Source: a virus. From it: a DNA stretch of 63,677 bases. The notes below the pieces were generated by a model. It worked only from the letters and a program-made list of their open reading frames with translations. It was not told the DNA's origin and searched no databases. The position numbers and the translations under genes were made by a program. Of this stretch, positions 21,451 through 31,623 are shown piece by piece. The stretch covers positions 1-63,677 of the IMG/VR virus record IMGVR_UViG_3300032883_000356; one strand, given 5' to 3'. How positions within the stretch are numbered: position 1 is the first letter of the stretch; the number at the start of each line of letters is the position of its first letter.

Positions 21451-24400
21451 TTATTCCTCTTCTGGTGGAGGCTGTAGTTGTGTCTCCGGTTCAGGGAGTG
21501 GCTTTTCTTTTCTAAACCCAAGTTCTATCATCTTTTGCATCAATAGTTTTCTAACATCCGGATCTTTATATTTATATACAGTTCCAAGTTTACTGTACAC
21601 ATACGGTCTATAACTTTTTCTTGTACTCTCGTCTGCGGATTCATAGGCCGATAAAGCAGAATCCAAAGGAAATCTCTTAAACTGATCTACGGTTGGAAGA
21701 ACCATCCTATTACCAGTTATTCTTTCCCATAGAGGCGCAGCTGAACGTTCCTTAGCCGGAGCTAAAGTACTCTTTTTATATCCAGACGTTATTTCTCGTT
21801 CACCTTCTGGAACAACATGTCGTGAACGGGCAGCAAAAACAAGAGCACCGAAATACTCTGCTGGATTGTGTTCTTTTCCATCATACAACATTGTTAATGG
21901 TGTTGAGATACTAAATGGAATGGGACCAAGGGTTTCTACGGCATGTATCAAACTTCTGATAGTACCGGCTATTGGTCCTGCCTCTTTGGGTACAATTGGA
22001 CTTCCAAGAAACGTCTTGTTGTTTAATACCTGGATGACATATCGAATGATAGGAGCTGCCTTATTTCCCAAACTCCTTGCCAGTCCACCCACCAATCCCC
22101 AATCAGCAACGTTCGTAGTTAGGTTAACTAGATCATTCGGTCCCCCAGCAAAGAACCAGTTAGAATAAATATCTTTTCCCTTGTTATCTTTTCCAAGATG
22201 TACCTGGGTCGGTTTATCTGACATCTTTCCAGAAACAAGCAAACTCATTCCCGCAGTAAGAGCCATTCCAACGCCGAAACTCGCAGCCCAAAATATACGG
22301 GCAGACTTTCCTGCCGGTCCACCCTTGAATGCCTGACCAGCCGTGTAAACATTAGAATACGTCCAGTCTGGTGCCAACAAAAGCGCTCTTTGGATATATA
22401 CTGAATTCTTGCTCCATCCAAGATTTTCCCAGTGCAATCCACCATAGACCCCATTTACCTCTCTGGCTATTTCTCTACGGGCTTGGTTTAATTCTTCGTC
22501 TGTTGCATTTGGATGTTCTGCAATCCAACCTGCTTCCTTAACAGAAAAATCTCCAACCTTAAATTTTCTTTGCAGTATACCAAAAGTTGCATGAGTTATC
22601 TTATGCGCAACTTCGGTTCCCTGGTCTATCACGGGCAGGCTGGCTACTTTATCTATCCAGTTAGGATCATTAATAGTAGATTGCATGCGTCTATATGTTT
22701 CTATATTTCTACCAAGTATGTCGGTTGTCATTCCAGATTTAATAGCAATAAGTTCCCTGGCTTTCCATTCAGGATTATCCATATCGGCTTTTATGGAATT
22801 AATAGTTTCTACGGGACCCATATTAGCTATAGCGCTAAGTCCTAAAGCTTTCATGTGGAACGTGCTCAATCCAAGTTCAACTGATTTAATATAAGCCTGG
22901 TACAGTCTCATCTGTTGAAGTGCCGGTACAAGATCAAAAAAGTTAGGATCAGTAATAGGATAAAGAGCCTTCACCAGTTTCTGTGGTCCATAGGCATCAC
23001 GGTATGCCATCTGCGGATTACCTTCCCTGTCAAGATAAGTTGTTACGTCTCTCCATAGTGGGTTTGTACCACGAACATAAGTAATCCAGTCTGCCGGAAC
23101 ACCTTCGGACTTCCTTGTTCCCCATTGAATAAGACCATTCTCCTCAAGCGCATTTATGAACTGGTTGGTAGCATACACATTTGCATGGCCTTTACCATAC
23201 AGCGTCATAGCATCAACTGCATTTATAGTAGCTGGGGTTTTGCTAAAAATGATAGCCTTTGCCATGTCGGTAAAAGTACGTTCATTCGCAAATCCAAACT
23301 TACGTGCTAGTTGCCCACCAGTAACATTGGTTCCGGCTCTTTCTCCGCGAAGTGGGGGATAGTCGGATGTTAGTATATGTGTAATATATTCTTCTGGTTT
23401 AATACTGCTGTGTAAGAATCCAAGATCTTGCCCTTCTTTTAGCTTTTCCTCAAAGTACTTGGTTTGCATATCAGAAGCACGTTCTAATTCTTCGTTTGGA
23501 TGCAACACTCTTTCCAACACGGGTTTAAGTTTTTCTATGCGATCTTTTGCCTGTTGAACATGATCATCGACTCTAGGCGCATCCATCCCTTCCTTTGTTA
23601 AATAATTAGCAAATTCTTTATAGTAAGGATGGCTTCCATCAAGAAGCATTTTAATTTCTTCGTCCGGTCTATTTTTAAATTCTCTGTAAAAAGTCAGTGC
23701 TTCTTGGTCCAATACATCAGAAAGTATTTTAGCTATCTCATCACGAAGTTGATTTGTCTGTGCAATCCTAACGTCTCTTTCCCCCGTGTATAAATTCCTA
23801 AATGCCTCATTAAGTTTTTGTGGAGTTTTTCCTTCTGTGGTTATAATGGCATCCGTTATATCTTTTGTTGGTTTTGAGATTCCCTTTGGGACTGGACCTG
23901 GAGCACCAGACTTAATTGGTCGTCCATATTGATCTATTAGACCACCAGTTCTTTCTGCTGGATCTTTAATACCAAGAGGTTCCCCTCCTGGTGGAGCAGC
24001 AATTTTAAGACGCCTACTTAAATCTGTCTCTAGTTTTGGTATTCCTTGTCCGGTAGCAAACACATCATGCGTTCTTGGATCTGTTATATCATACAGTAAT
24101 TTACTGTCGGTATCATTCTCCATCTGTCTCAATGTTCTCATTTGTGATGAAGTTGGAATTCCAAATATTTCAGCAGTAGCTACGCCATCCTGTATTTTTG
24201 TTCTTATCAATCCGTATTGGTTTACAATCTGCCCGAATGTTTTGTCGTAATCAAAATAGTTATGACCAAGAGCATTAAGTAAGGATTGTGCATGACTCCT
24301 AAATCCATTAGCTATTATTCCCCCGTTTGGGGTAATCCATCCATCTCCGCTTCTTGTGTATTCTGGATTATCAAATGAATCAACAAATGTACCGAGCTTC

Positions 24401-27400
24401 TTGAAATCTATCTTGGTCGGAAGTTTGGGCGCTCTTCTTGCTGCTTCTTTTATTCCAAGGGGTTCTTCTTCCGGTCCGGACGGAAAACTTATATCTTCTT
24501 CGGTGGGAGCGGCAAGTTGGGCTGGGGGCGCTTTAAGTGTTTCTGCCATTCCTGGCGTACCTGGCTCACCCCAGCCAAAAATTCCTTGGGCGAAGGCATG
24601 CGCCCCTGGTTCAGAAGCTTCTCGATTATTGGTTGGAACTTTTCCTTCGGGTTGAACGGTTGTTGGTTTTTCATATGGTATCCCATTATCATCTAAATAT
24701 TGTTCAGCTGCTTGAGACAAACTAAACGGTTTGTTAGTTGCCCCGTGTGCAGTATATAACGATTGTTCATAGTACCACAATACAGCTTGAAGTTCTGGTA
24801 TTTTAACCTTCAACACGCTTGCAAGTTGTTGTGAGGCTTTACGCATTAATTGGTTTTCCGCCCAACTACGAGGAGCATCCCTTGTGGTCCAAACATATTG
24901 TTGTTCATTCTGGTCCCACTTTTTTACCAGATCAACCGTACCCATTATACGATTCCACCCCCTGGTCCACCATCGATCCATGGTCAACTCAGATGAAACA
25001 CCAAGTAGGTTAGGAACAAAAGCCCCGACTTTTTCACCAAACATATATGTTCCAAGGCGCATAGTTTCGGCACCGCCTGGAATTTCCGCACCACGTTTAG
25101 CCTCAGAATATTTAACTGCATTCAATTCTTTTACGGGATGTTCGGTTAACAACCAATTAATAGCCTTGTTAATATCTCCATCATTCATATCAATTACACG
25201 TTGTAGTGTAATTAGATTATGAGTAAAGGCTTTTGTAGCAGCATTTCCCCAACTTCCTGATTCTGTGTCTGGGTTCTTAATTGGAACGGTTCCGTTTTCC
25301 GCCCACATATCGTAGGCCTTCATCGCAGTACCAAAATTTCCCTTAACTTCGTTCCCTGGACTTAGTATTCCAAATAGAATGGAGAATAACTTCCTCTGTG
25401 ATGGATCTTCAAAATCAGCTCGTGCATGAGTAAGTAGTTGATTCATGCGTTCAATATCTTTTTGATACCATTCCATCATTGAATTATCTTTTGCAATCTG
25501 GTAAAGAAATTCATTGCCTGCATGTTTAATGAAACGGTTGATCATGGATTTTTCTTGAGCGCGCTCGATAGTTCTTTTTGGAGGTAAAAGCTTACCATAT
25601 TTACTCTCCATAAAATCACTCATGGCTTTACCGATATCAATAACATTGGGGGTCCCTTCAACATCAAGCTTAAGGGGTTTATCTAACCATTTCGTAGATA
25701 AAAATCGTGGGGGGTCTCCTATTTCACGGGCATCTTTAATTCCTATGAGTTCGTTTGGAGGTGGGGCTGGAAGGCCTTCAAGATTCGGATGTCCGACCCA
25801 GTCGCTTGCCCATAAATCATAAAGAGCAACTGTATTTCTTATTTTTTCCTGATTGTTATTGCTTAGATAATCTTCTAGTTTTTGTGTCTGTTGATCAAGA
25901 AGTGGTTTATGTTCATCAAGGGCATTATTCAATAATTCATGAAAAGGTTCGTCGTGGGTACGATTCTTTTGATGAACCAATTCATGCACCATGCTAACAA
26001 CTGCCTGCCTTGCCACTTGTTTATGTATGTCATCTGTGTGTACGTGACCATTAACCACTAACCTAAACGCTTCTTCAAGTGATGTTAATGGGTTATAAAA
26101 TACAGGACAATTACTATCTGTACCGAATACTCGATCTCCATTATAATTTATTGCAAATGCCGTAGGATCTAAGGTATTACCGGCAAATACAGCCTTATTG
26201 TAATCGGGATCTATTCCACCAGATAAGGCATTTTTTAATTCATCAAATATTTCCGCAACCTTTCCTGTTAGACCTTGAATCCCACCATGGTGAGCTACTG
26301 TTGCCATAGTCCTTCGGCTAACCGTTCCGCTCTCGTCTACAACCTTATATACGTTATCTCCAACTCTATATGATGGAGCACGTTCTATAGCTTGAGCAAG
26401 TTCATATCCAGTTGGTGATTGCCCTGGCTTTAAATCAATAGGTGGAGTTAATCCAATAAATCCGGGTTCACCTGCTCCAAGTTGGGGGCTGATCCCAGAT
26501 ACTTCGGGCGCGACTGTAGGAGGGCGCTGTAAAGATTTTTCCAGTCCACTCCATCCCTCTGGGCTCGGCCCAATAGCATCTGCAAAACCTTGGGGTCCGG
26601 GTTCTCTCGTCTCAGGTGTGCGCTCACCGTAGCGAGATGCTCTATCCACTTCGGATCTCGCTGCCCGGTCAAGTTGTCGTTCGTCATCAATTCTGATTTG
26701 CTCACTTCCGGTTCTGGCGGTTGGTTGAGCCTCTCTTGGTCTTTCGAATATTCTTGCAAGATCTAATCCTCCCTCTATTGTTGGCAATCCATTAAAAGTT
26801 TCTTCTATTACTTGTCCCGCTGATTTACCGGTAGTTGGTTCTCTATCTAACTGCTGACTGGAAAAATCAAACACTCCTTTATGGAATCTATTTGCTACAG
26901 CAGGATCTTCCATCCAGGATTTTTCAATAATATTTTCGTCTCGGTCAGCCTGAGTCTTTGCTTCTAATTTTCGCCCTAGTTCGGCTTCATCATAAAGAGC
27001 AAGGTTATAAATATTGGCATGTGATATAATATCCCTGTTTGCGTTAAGCCAATCCATTGTTTTAGCATAAGTCTCAGGTGTTTCTCCCGGTAACCCAACC
27101 ATGATATTGGGAATTAATACCGCACCCGCATCTCTTATTTTCTGTGCTGCTTCGTTAATAAGAGTTTCGTTGGCAGGCTTTTTCATTGCCTTAAGAATTG
27201 GATCGTTATAAGACTCAATTCCAAGTTCGATGTATTTTATTCCAGCTCTGTTAATAAAATCAGAAGTAAATTTTTTCATCTGAGCAGCGGTAGTCTGAAT
27301 TATAAATCCGTCAAAGTCTGGATTTTGACCCTTAATCCTATTGTATATTTCAGGAAGCATAGTATGATTACTTGCCTGCCCAAATGTTTTATCGTTTATA

Positions 27401-29682
27401 TAAATAAGCCTTGATGGTAGATCCCTGGCAAAGGTATCTACCTGTTGCATAATCTGATCTCTTCCTGTCTCTGTTATGGCTTTTAGAATAGAACAGAAAA
27501 CACATGAATGCCTACATCCATCACTCATTGTAAGGCGCGGAACTGTCTTGGTACCAGAAAACAATCTGTAATCATATCCTGGATTATATACTGCGCCTTC
27601 GCTTTCTGTAAAATCTTTAATTGTTGGATAGACAGTTACATTAGGATGATTTTTAAAAATATCCATATCGGTATAGCCACCAACAACCAAATGGATTTTC
27701 GGAACCTCAGTAGCTATTTTATCGATAAGATCTCTATTTACATCCAACGCACTAAAAGCGATATTCTTATATCCGGAATTTTTGAAAAAATCTATCGCTT
27801 CGTCTATGTTTCTGATTGTATAGTGATCTGTAGTTTCTGGAAGGGCATATGACATATGAGCTTGCCACTGAGGTAATTCCCAAAAATCAGTTGGCCTATC
27901 ATATCCGGTTCTATTTTGGTAAAGTTTATCGTATGTAGTCCTTGGGCCTTTCTGTAAAAGGTCACTAGAAAACTGAACCATGAGGGTTCTATTACCATTG
28001 TCTGGGTCCAATGACTGACGAGCCCATATATTCTTATTTGCTACATCTTCTCCCTTAGTTCTGTTTGAAACTCCCTCACCGTAAGTAAGGGATGGAGTAG
28101 TTGTTTTAGATCCCGGTACTGGGGTTGGTGGCTCCATACCCGTTGGAACACCAGTTCTTTCTCGTAGGTTCTTTAGATCGATAAAGTCTAATCTCTCAAG
28201 ACCTTGTTTAATATCTTCGCTGACAGTTGGTGCTGGAGGTGGAAGTAACTTGCCCGCCTGGACTATCTGTTGGCGTTCTGTTGACCTCTTAAAGTCATCA
28301 AGAGATACTGGCATAACTGAAGGAGGTACAAGTTTTGCAGGTGTTGGCGCTGGAGGTACAGCCATACCTGGACCACGACCTACGATATCAAATTGTCCTG
28401 GCCTTACTGGAGGTAATCCACCCGTTTGTCCAGGTATGATAGGTCCCTTTACTATTAGCCCACTAGGTATTCCAACAGTTGGACCGGGTGGTAGGGCTAG
28501 TGGCGCTCGGGCTGGTTGTGGTAATCCTGCAAATGGTCCCGGTGCAAACTTTCCTGGTGCTGTTATTGCTTCTGGAATTGTTGGTGGTAATCCTTCTGGC
28601 GGAGCTAGTTGTAATGGTTGTGGAAATGTTCCTGGTACTCTTGAACCTGGAACTTCCTCGGGGGGTGGCAATGGTTCCCTCGTTGTTTGGAATTTAGCTG
28701 TTTGTGAAGCCAAATGTTCTTTAATTCTAGCTGGCGCATTTGTTAATCCTAAAACCGCAAAAGTTGCTTGTACCCCAGCATCGGCATAGTCACCTCTTTG
28801 AAAGGCATCCCACGCGCCCTTTGCATTTGCTGCGGTAAAAATTGCATCCATAGCATAACGCAAAGCTGGGCGAGTTCCATATATCAAACTAGCACCCTCT
28901 CCAAGAGGAACACCACTAGCAGCAAAAGCTATGTTAACAGGATCTGTAAAAAACTTTGCCGTATTACGAAGAAGCTGAACCGGAAGATTAGATATAAATG
29001 CCTCTGCTGGACTATCTACCTGTGGTGGTTCTGGGAATATCTTATTGATTACACTTTCTCGTAACTTATTAAATTCTTCCTGTCCTTTAGCGATTGGTTG
29101 AAGTATTCCAAGGGCACCGGCCTGTATAGGATGTTGTTCTTCCCAACTTGGTGGAATTGGTTCTTTAACGAATCCTACTGGTGGTCCCTGTATAGGCGGA
29201 GATGCTAATCCAGTTGTTTTTATAACATCGGCAGATACTCCAGGAGGGGGAGTAAGTCCATATCCTGGTGGCGGAGTAAACTGTCTAGTTGGAATATTAC
29301 CCGGTTCTACTAATTTTGGTGGCGGAGTTGGTTTGGAAACCGGCTTAGGAAGTTCCGTAACCGGAGGCATTAATCCTTCCCCTCGTGGTCCCTTTAACAG
29401 CTGCCATACTTTTTCAAATATTCCAGGTTCAGCAACCTTGGTTTCCGCTTTAATACCAAAGTAATTTTTCCATTCGTCCACAGTTGCGTTTATGGTTCTA
29501 TCTTGAATCTCGGGAGTATCTTTAAGGAAGTCCGGACGAAGTTTTCCTAATATATATTTCTTGGTTTCTTTGTCTGAACCGTGATATCGTTGAGATAGAA
29601 GTATATCCCGTGGCTTTAATGAGCCCCAATCCGGTTCCTGTTGGTTTTGAGTGGTACTCTTTTCGTCCAGATTGTCTGCCAT
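21451..29682 (-). CDS. Giant virion polyprotein with B12-radical-SAM-like and metzincin-like domains
   Basis: A 2743-residue protein, the largest here. Visible parts in order: a helical N-terminus (1-330), a Pro-rich linker (335-480), a Rossmann/B12-binding-like region (620-695), a radical SAM domain (about 712-935), a zincin domain (1090-1300), an unassigned domain with MDRWWTRGWN near 1574 and QAVLWYYEQ near 1632, and further domains leading to a long helical C-terminus with a membrane-like segment near 2459-2486. The radical SAM domain has the CxxxCxxC cluster Cys723/727/730, then LGIESYNDP and MVGLPGETPET. The zincin site is His1233/Glu1234/His1237/His1243. A GIK-containing motif recurs near 1312, 1742 and 1904. 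It sits among internal virion genes and overlaps the next by one base (TAATG). An ejected large polyvalent protein is the most likely reading; enzymatic roles are inferred. Confidence 0.85.
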   Translation of the reverse strand: MADNLDEKSTTQNQQEPDWGSLKPRDILLSQRYHGSDKETKKYILGKLRPDFLKDTPEIQDRTINATVDEWKNYFGIKAETKVAEPGIFEKVWQLLKGPRGEGLMPPVTELPKPVSKPTPPPKLVEPGNIPTRQFTPPPGYGLTPPPGVSADVIKTTGLASPPIQGPPVGFVKEPIPPSWEEQHPIQAGALGILQPIAKGQEEFNKLRESVINKIFPEPPQVDSPAEAFISNLPVQLLRNTAKFFTDPVNIAFAASGVPLGEGASLIYGTRPALRYAMDAIFTAANAKGAWDAFQRGDYADAGVQATFAVLGLTNAPARIKEHLASQTAKFQTTREPLPPPEEVPGSRVPGTFPQPLQLAPPEGLPPTIPEAITAPGKFAPGPFAGLPQPARAPLALPPGPTVGIPSGLIVKGPIIPGQTGGLPPVRPGQFDIVGRGPGMAVPPAPTPAKLVPPSVMPVSLDDFKRSTERQQIVQAGKLLPPPAPTVSEDIKQGLERLDFIDLKNLRERTGVPTGMEPPTPVPGSKTTTPSLTYGEGVSNRTKGEDVANKNIWARQSLDPDNGNRTLMVQFSSDLLQKGPRTTYDKLYQNRTGYDRPTDFWELPQWQAHMSYALPETTDHYTIRNIDEAIDFFKNSGYKNIAFSALDVNRDLIDKIATEVPKIHLVVGGYTDMDIFKNHPNVTVYPTIKDFTESEGAVYNPGYDYRLFSGTKTVPRLTMSDGCRHSCVFCSILKAITETGRDQIMQQVDTFARDLPSRLIYINDKTFGQASNHTMLPEIYNRIKGQNPDFDGFIIQTTAAQMKKFTSDFINRAGIKYIELGIESYNDPILKAMKKPANETLINEAAQKIRDAGAVLIPNIMVGLPGETPETYAKTMDWLNANRDIISHANIYNLALYDEAELGRKLEAKTQADRDENIIEKSWMEDPAVANRFHKGVFDFSSQQLDREPTTGKSAGQVIEETFNGLPTIEGGLDLARIFERPREAQPTARTGSEQIRIDDERQLDRAARSEVDRASRYGERTPETREPGPQGFADAIGPSPEGWSGLEKSLQRPPTVAPEVSGISPQLGAGEPGFIGLTPPIDLKPGQSPTGYELAQAIERAPSYRVGDNVYKVVDESGTVSRRTMATVAHHGGIQGLTGKVAEIFDELKNALSGGIDPDYNKAVFAGNTLDPTAFAINYNGDRVFGTDSNCPVFYNPLTSLEEAFRLVVNGHVHTDDIHKQVARQAVVSMVHELVHQKNRTHDEPFHELLNNALDEHKPLLDQQTQKLEDYLSNNNQEKIRNTVALYDLWASDWVGHPNLEGLPAPPPNELIGIKDAREIGDPPRFLSTKWLDKPLKLDVEGTPNVIDIGKAMSDFMESKYGKLLPPKRTIERAQEKSMINRFIKHAGNEFLYQIAKDNSMMEWYQKDIERMNQLLTHARADFEDPSQRKLFSILFGILSPGNEVKGNFGTAMKAYDMWAENGTVPIKNPDTESGSWGNAATKAFTHNLITLQRVIDMNDGDINKAINWLLTEHPVKELNAVKYSEAKRGAEIPGGAETMRLGTYMFGEKVGAFVPNLLGVSSELTMDRWWTRGWNRIMGTVDLVKKWDQNEQQYVWTTRDAPRSWAENQLMRKASQQLASVLKVKIPELQAVLWYYEQSLYTAHGATNKPFSLSQAAEQYLDDNGIPYEKPTTVQPEGKVPTNNREASEPGAHAFAQGIFGWGEPGTPGMAETLKAPPAQLAAPTEEDISFPSGPEEEPLGIKEAARRAPKLPTKIDFKKLGTFVDSFDNPEYTRSGDGWITPNGGIIANGFRSHAQSLLNALGHNYFDYDKTFGQIVNQYGLIRTKIQDGVATAEIFGIPTSSQMRTLRQMENDTDSKLLYDITDPRTHDVFATGQGIPKLETDLSRRLKIAAPPGGEPLGIKDPAERTGGLIDQYGRPIKSGAPGPVPKGISKPTKDITDAIITTEGKTPQKLNEAFRNLYTGERDVRIAQTNQLRDEIAKILSDVLDQEALTFYREFKNRPDEEIKMLLDGSHPYYKEFANYLTKEGMDAPRVDDHVQQAKDRIEKLKPVLERVLHPNEELERASDMQTKYFEEKLKEGQDLGFLHSSIKPEEYITHILTSDYPPLRGERAGTNVTGGQLARKFGFANERTFTDMAKAIIFSKTPATINAVDAMTLYGKGHANVYATNQFINALEENGLIQWGTRKSEGVPADWITYVRGTNPLWRDVTTYLDREGNPQMAYRDAYGPQKLVKALYPITDPNFFDLVPALQQMRLYQAYIKSVELGLSTFHMKALGLSAIANMGPVETINSIKADMDNPEWKARELIAIKSGMTTDILGRNIETYRRMQSTINDPNWIDKVASLPVIDQGTEVAHKITHATFGILQRKFKVGDFSVKEAGWIAEHPNATDEELNQARREIAREVNGVYGGLHWENLGWSKNSVYIQRALLLAPDWTYSNVYTAGQAFKGGPAGKSARIFWAASFGVGMALTAGMSLLVSGKMSDKPTQVHLGKDNKGKDIYSNWFFAGGPNDLVNLTTNVADWGLVGGLARSLGNKAAPIIRYVIQVLNNKTFLGSPIVPKEAGPIAGTIRSLIHAVETLGPIPFSISTPLTMLYDGKEHNPAEYFGALVFAARSRHVVPEGEREITSGYKKSTLAPAKERSAAPLWERITGNRMVLPTVDQFKRFPLDSALSAYESADESTRKSYRPYVYSKLGTVYKYKDPDVRKLLMQKMIELGFRKEKPLPEPETQLQPPPEEE

Positions 29683-31313
29683 TATTGCTTAAATGCTCCA
29701 GATATTGGTGGCGGAGTTGTCTTCTTAGTTTTTTCTTTGTCTTCTATAATATTGCTTATAGTAGCATTTGCCTTTACTTGTGGCGTAACAGCCGGTATGC
29801 CCCCACGAAGAGTTTTCTGGAAATCGTCCCATGATATGTCTAAACCGGTTTTTGAGTTGGTAATAATACTAGGAATTAGTTCTTCAACTCTCTTTCTATA
29901 TTCTGGTGTTGCCGGATCTAGTTGTTCCGAAAGAGCCATCTGAGCTGCTTCTTTTTTGGCACCCTCTAAATACATACGAGCTGTAGGCGGGGTTATTCCC
30001 TTACCTTTTGCCTTTTCTGCTGCTGCCGTATCTCTTAGTTTTTGATTTGCTCGCCTTATATTTACAAGTTCTTTCGAAGCCGCAATGGACTGTTTTGTTC
30101 GGGCAAGAACTGTATCAGCTTTTTCTATATTCCTTCTTCCGACTTCCGCTTCGGCCTGAGACCAGGTAGCATCTGGCTTTGTTTTCTTCATTTCGTTAAA
30201 TACATCTTCAATCTGACCTTCTCTTGTATTAAATGGTTGTTCTATTGAACTATAAACATTACCAGTCATTACGTCTTGTTGTTCCAGAATCCTATGATGG
30301 GTTTCTGGGTCCCTGTGTTCGATCTTGGTCATAACCGGTGCCTGATTGGGTAATGCAACTCCGGCTCGTAGTTGAGCCTCAATTCTATCATATAGTAATG
30401 GATTTTTTGTCTTAATATCCAACATTGCCGGAGTTTTAATTAAAGCATCAACTCTTTCGTTCCTATGCTTATCTTCCAAGTCAAGTCTGGCACCCTCTGT
30501 TTTAAGAGTTAAAGCAGCTTGGTAATCCGCCTGATCTTTATTTAATCCTTTCTGTAATTGAAGTTGCGCTGAATAAGTATTAAAATCTTGCGCATGCTGA
30601 TCACTTACCGGCATTCCCTCAAGGTAAGTCTGAATATTACCACCGGATGTCTGAACTCTTTCAAGTCCCTTTCCTACCATAGTATTCTGCTTTATAACAC
30701 CAGGAGGTAGTGGTTTTTCGTATGCTCCCGACACTGTTATGTTTGATGCTCTAGCAAGGGTTGGAAGTGCAGACGGAGCCTGTTCTGGAACCGGAAGATG
30801 AGTTTCTTGCGATGGTGGTTCTGGAATGGTAATTCCCATGTCACCAGAGACCGGTACATTCATTGGTCTTTGCTGAGGCAATTCTGATTCCGATACAGTA
30901 CCTTTCGGTCTTGGAAGTTGTGATTCTGGTGTTTGTGTTTGTGTTGTTGGTGCAGTTTCCGGTGACATAGTTGTGCCCTGAGCACCAAGACCAGAGAGAG
31001 GTTGGGGTCCACCACTACCACCCTTTTTACCGCCAATTAATCCCTTTATTAAGTTCCAGGCACCAGACTTCTGGGTCATAAGTTTATGCGCTTCATCCAT
31101 GTATTCTTGCGCATGTTGGCGAGCAAATGCAGCTAGGTCTGCATTTTGCATTCCTTCTGCGGCCTTCTGTTGTTCTATGGCCATTTGCATAAGGCCACTA
31201 GCCTTCTGCATTTTAAGGGCACTTTGTTGTACAGTGCCCTGATGATATCCCTTAAGGAATTCAGAAAAGAGAAAACCACCACCAGCTCCAGCTGGTCCTA
31301 CTCCATCTGCCAT
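29682..31313 (-). CDS. Internal virion protein (hypothetical)
   Basis: A 543-residue protein with a helical N-terminus (QQSALKMQKASGLMQMAIEQ), a Pro/Gln-rich disordered middle (ETAPTTQTQTPESQLPRP) and a long helical C-terminal half. This composition and its place just before the polyprotein match the internal core proteins that podoviruses eject ahead of DNA. No catalytic motif is seen. Its stop overlaps the polyprotein start (TAATG), implying coupled synthesis. Confidence 0.6.
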   Translation of the reverse strand: MADGVGPAGAGGGFLFSEFLKGYHQGTVQQSALKMQKASGLMQMAIEQQKAAEGMQNADLAAFARQHAQEYMDEAHKLMTQKSGAWNLIKGLIGGKKGGSGGPQPLSGLGAQGTTMSPETAPTTQTQTPESQLPRPKGTVSESELPQQRPMNVPVSGDMGITIPEPPSQETHLPVPEQAPSALPTLARASNITVSGAYEKPLPPGVIKQNTMVGKGLERVQTSGGNIQTYLEGMPVSDQHAQDFNTYSAQLQLQKGLNKDQADYQAALTLKTEGARLDLEDKHRNERVDALIKTPAMLDIKTKNPLLYDRIEAQLRAGVALPNQAPVMTKIEHRDPETHHRILEQQDVMTGNVYSSIEQPFNTREGQIEDVFNEMKKTKPDATWSQAEAEVGRRNIEKADTVLARTKQSIAASKELVNIRRANQKLRDTAAAEKAKGKGITPPTARMYLEGAKKEAAQMALSEQLDPATPEYRKRVEELIPSIITNSKTGLDISWDDFQKTLRGGIPAVTPQVKANATISNIIEDKEKTKKTTPPPISGAFKQ

Positions 31314-31315
31314 AT

Positions 31316-31615
31316 TTACCTTCTTCCAGATTTACGTGATATCTTACGCTTTTCTAGTCTCTTAACAATTTTAGCCGGTATAACCAGTTCACCCTTATGT
31401 AATCTGTAGACAGCCGTTTTCTTTACCCTACCACCCTTTTTCATTTCATCGGTAGGATCATAATCTGTCTTGGTTGCCGTATCTTGAACTGCCTGTTTTC
31501 CAGCCGCCCTAGATTTAATATCACTAACTATATCATAACTTTGTTTAAATGCTGGATTCATAGCGCTACCCATACCAATTAGTGCCTTTTTCCAACCTGC
31601 CTTATCTTCTGCCAT
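31316..31615 (-). CDS. Small basic protein with KGGRVKKT motif
   Basis: A 99-residue protein whose C-terminal half reads MKKGGRVKKTAVYRLHKGEL followed by VIPAK and a Lys/Arg-rich tail. The same motif recurs in the genes at 54103-54282 and 54285-54641. It is found in many small phage proteins of unknown function. It lies between two internal virion genes, so a virion location is likely. Confidence 0.6.
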   Translation of the reverse strand: MAEDKAGWKKALIGMGSAMNPAFKQSYDIVSDIKSRAAGKQAVQDTATKTDYDPTDEMKKGGRVKKTAVYRLHKGELVIPAKIVKRLEKRKISRKSGRR

Positions 31616-31623
31616 ATATCCTC

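Noticed and set aside
26448-26759. A 103-codon minus-strand ORF in another frame inside the polyprotein gene
   Set aside because: It lies in a Pro/Gly/Arg-rich linker of the long frame, has no ribosome-binding site, and the long frame is continuous across it.
28250-28789. A 179-codon plus-strand ORF rich in Gly and Pro
   Set aside because: It is the antisense shadow of the Pro-rich linker in the polyprotein gene.
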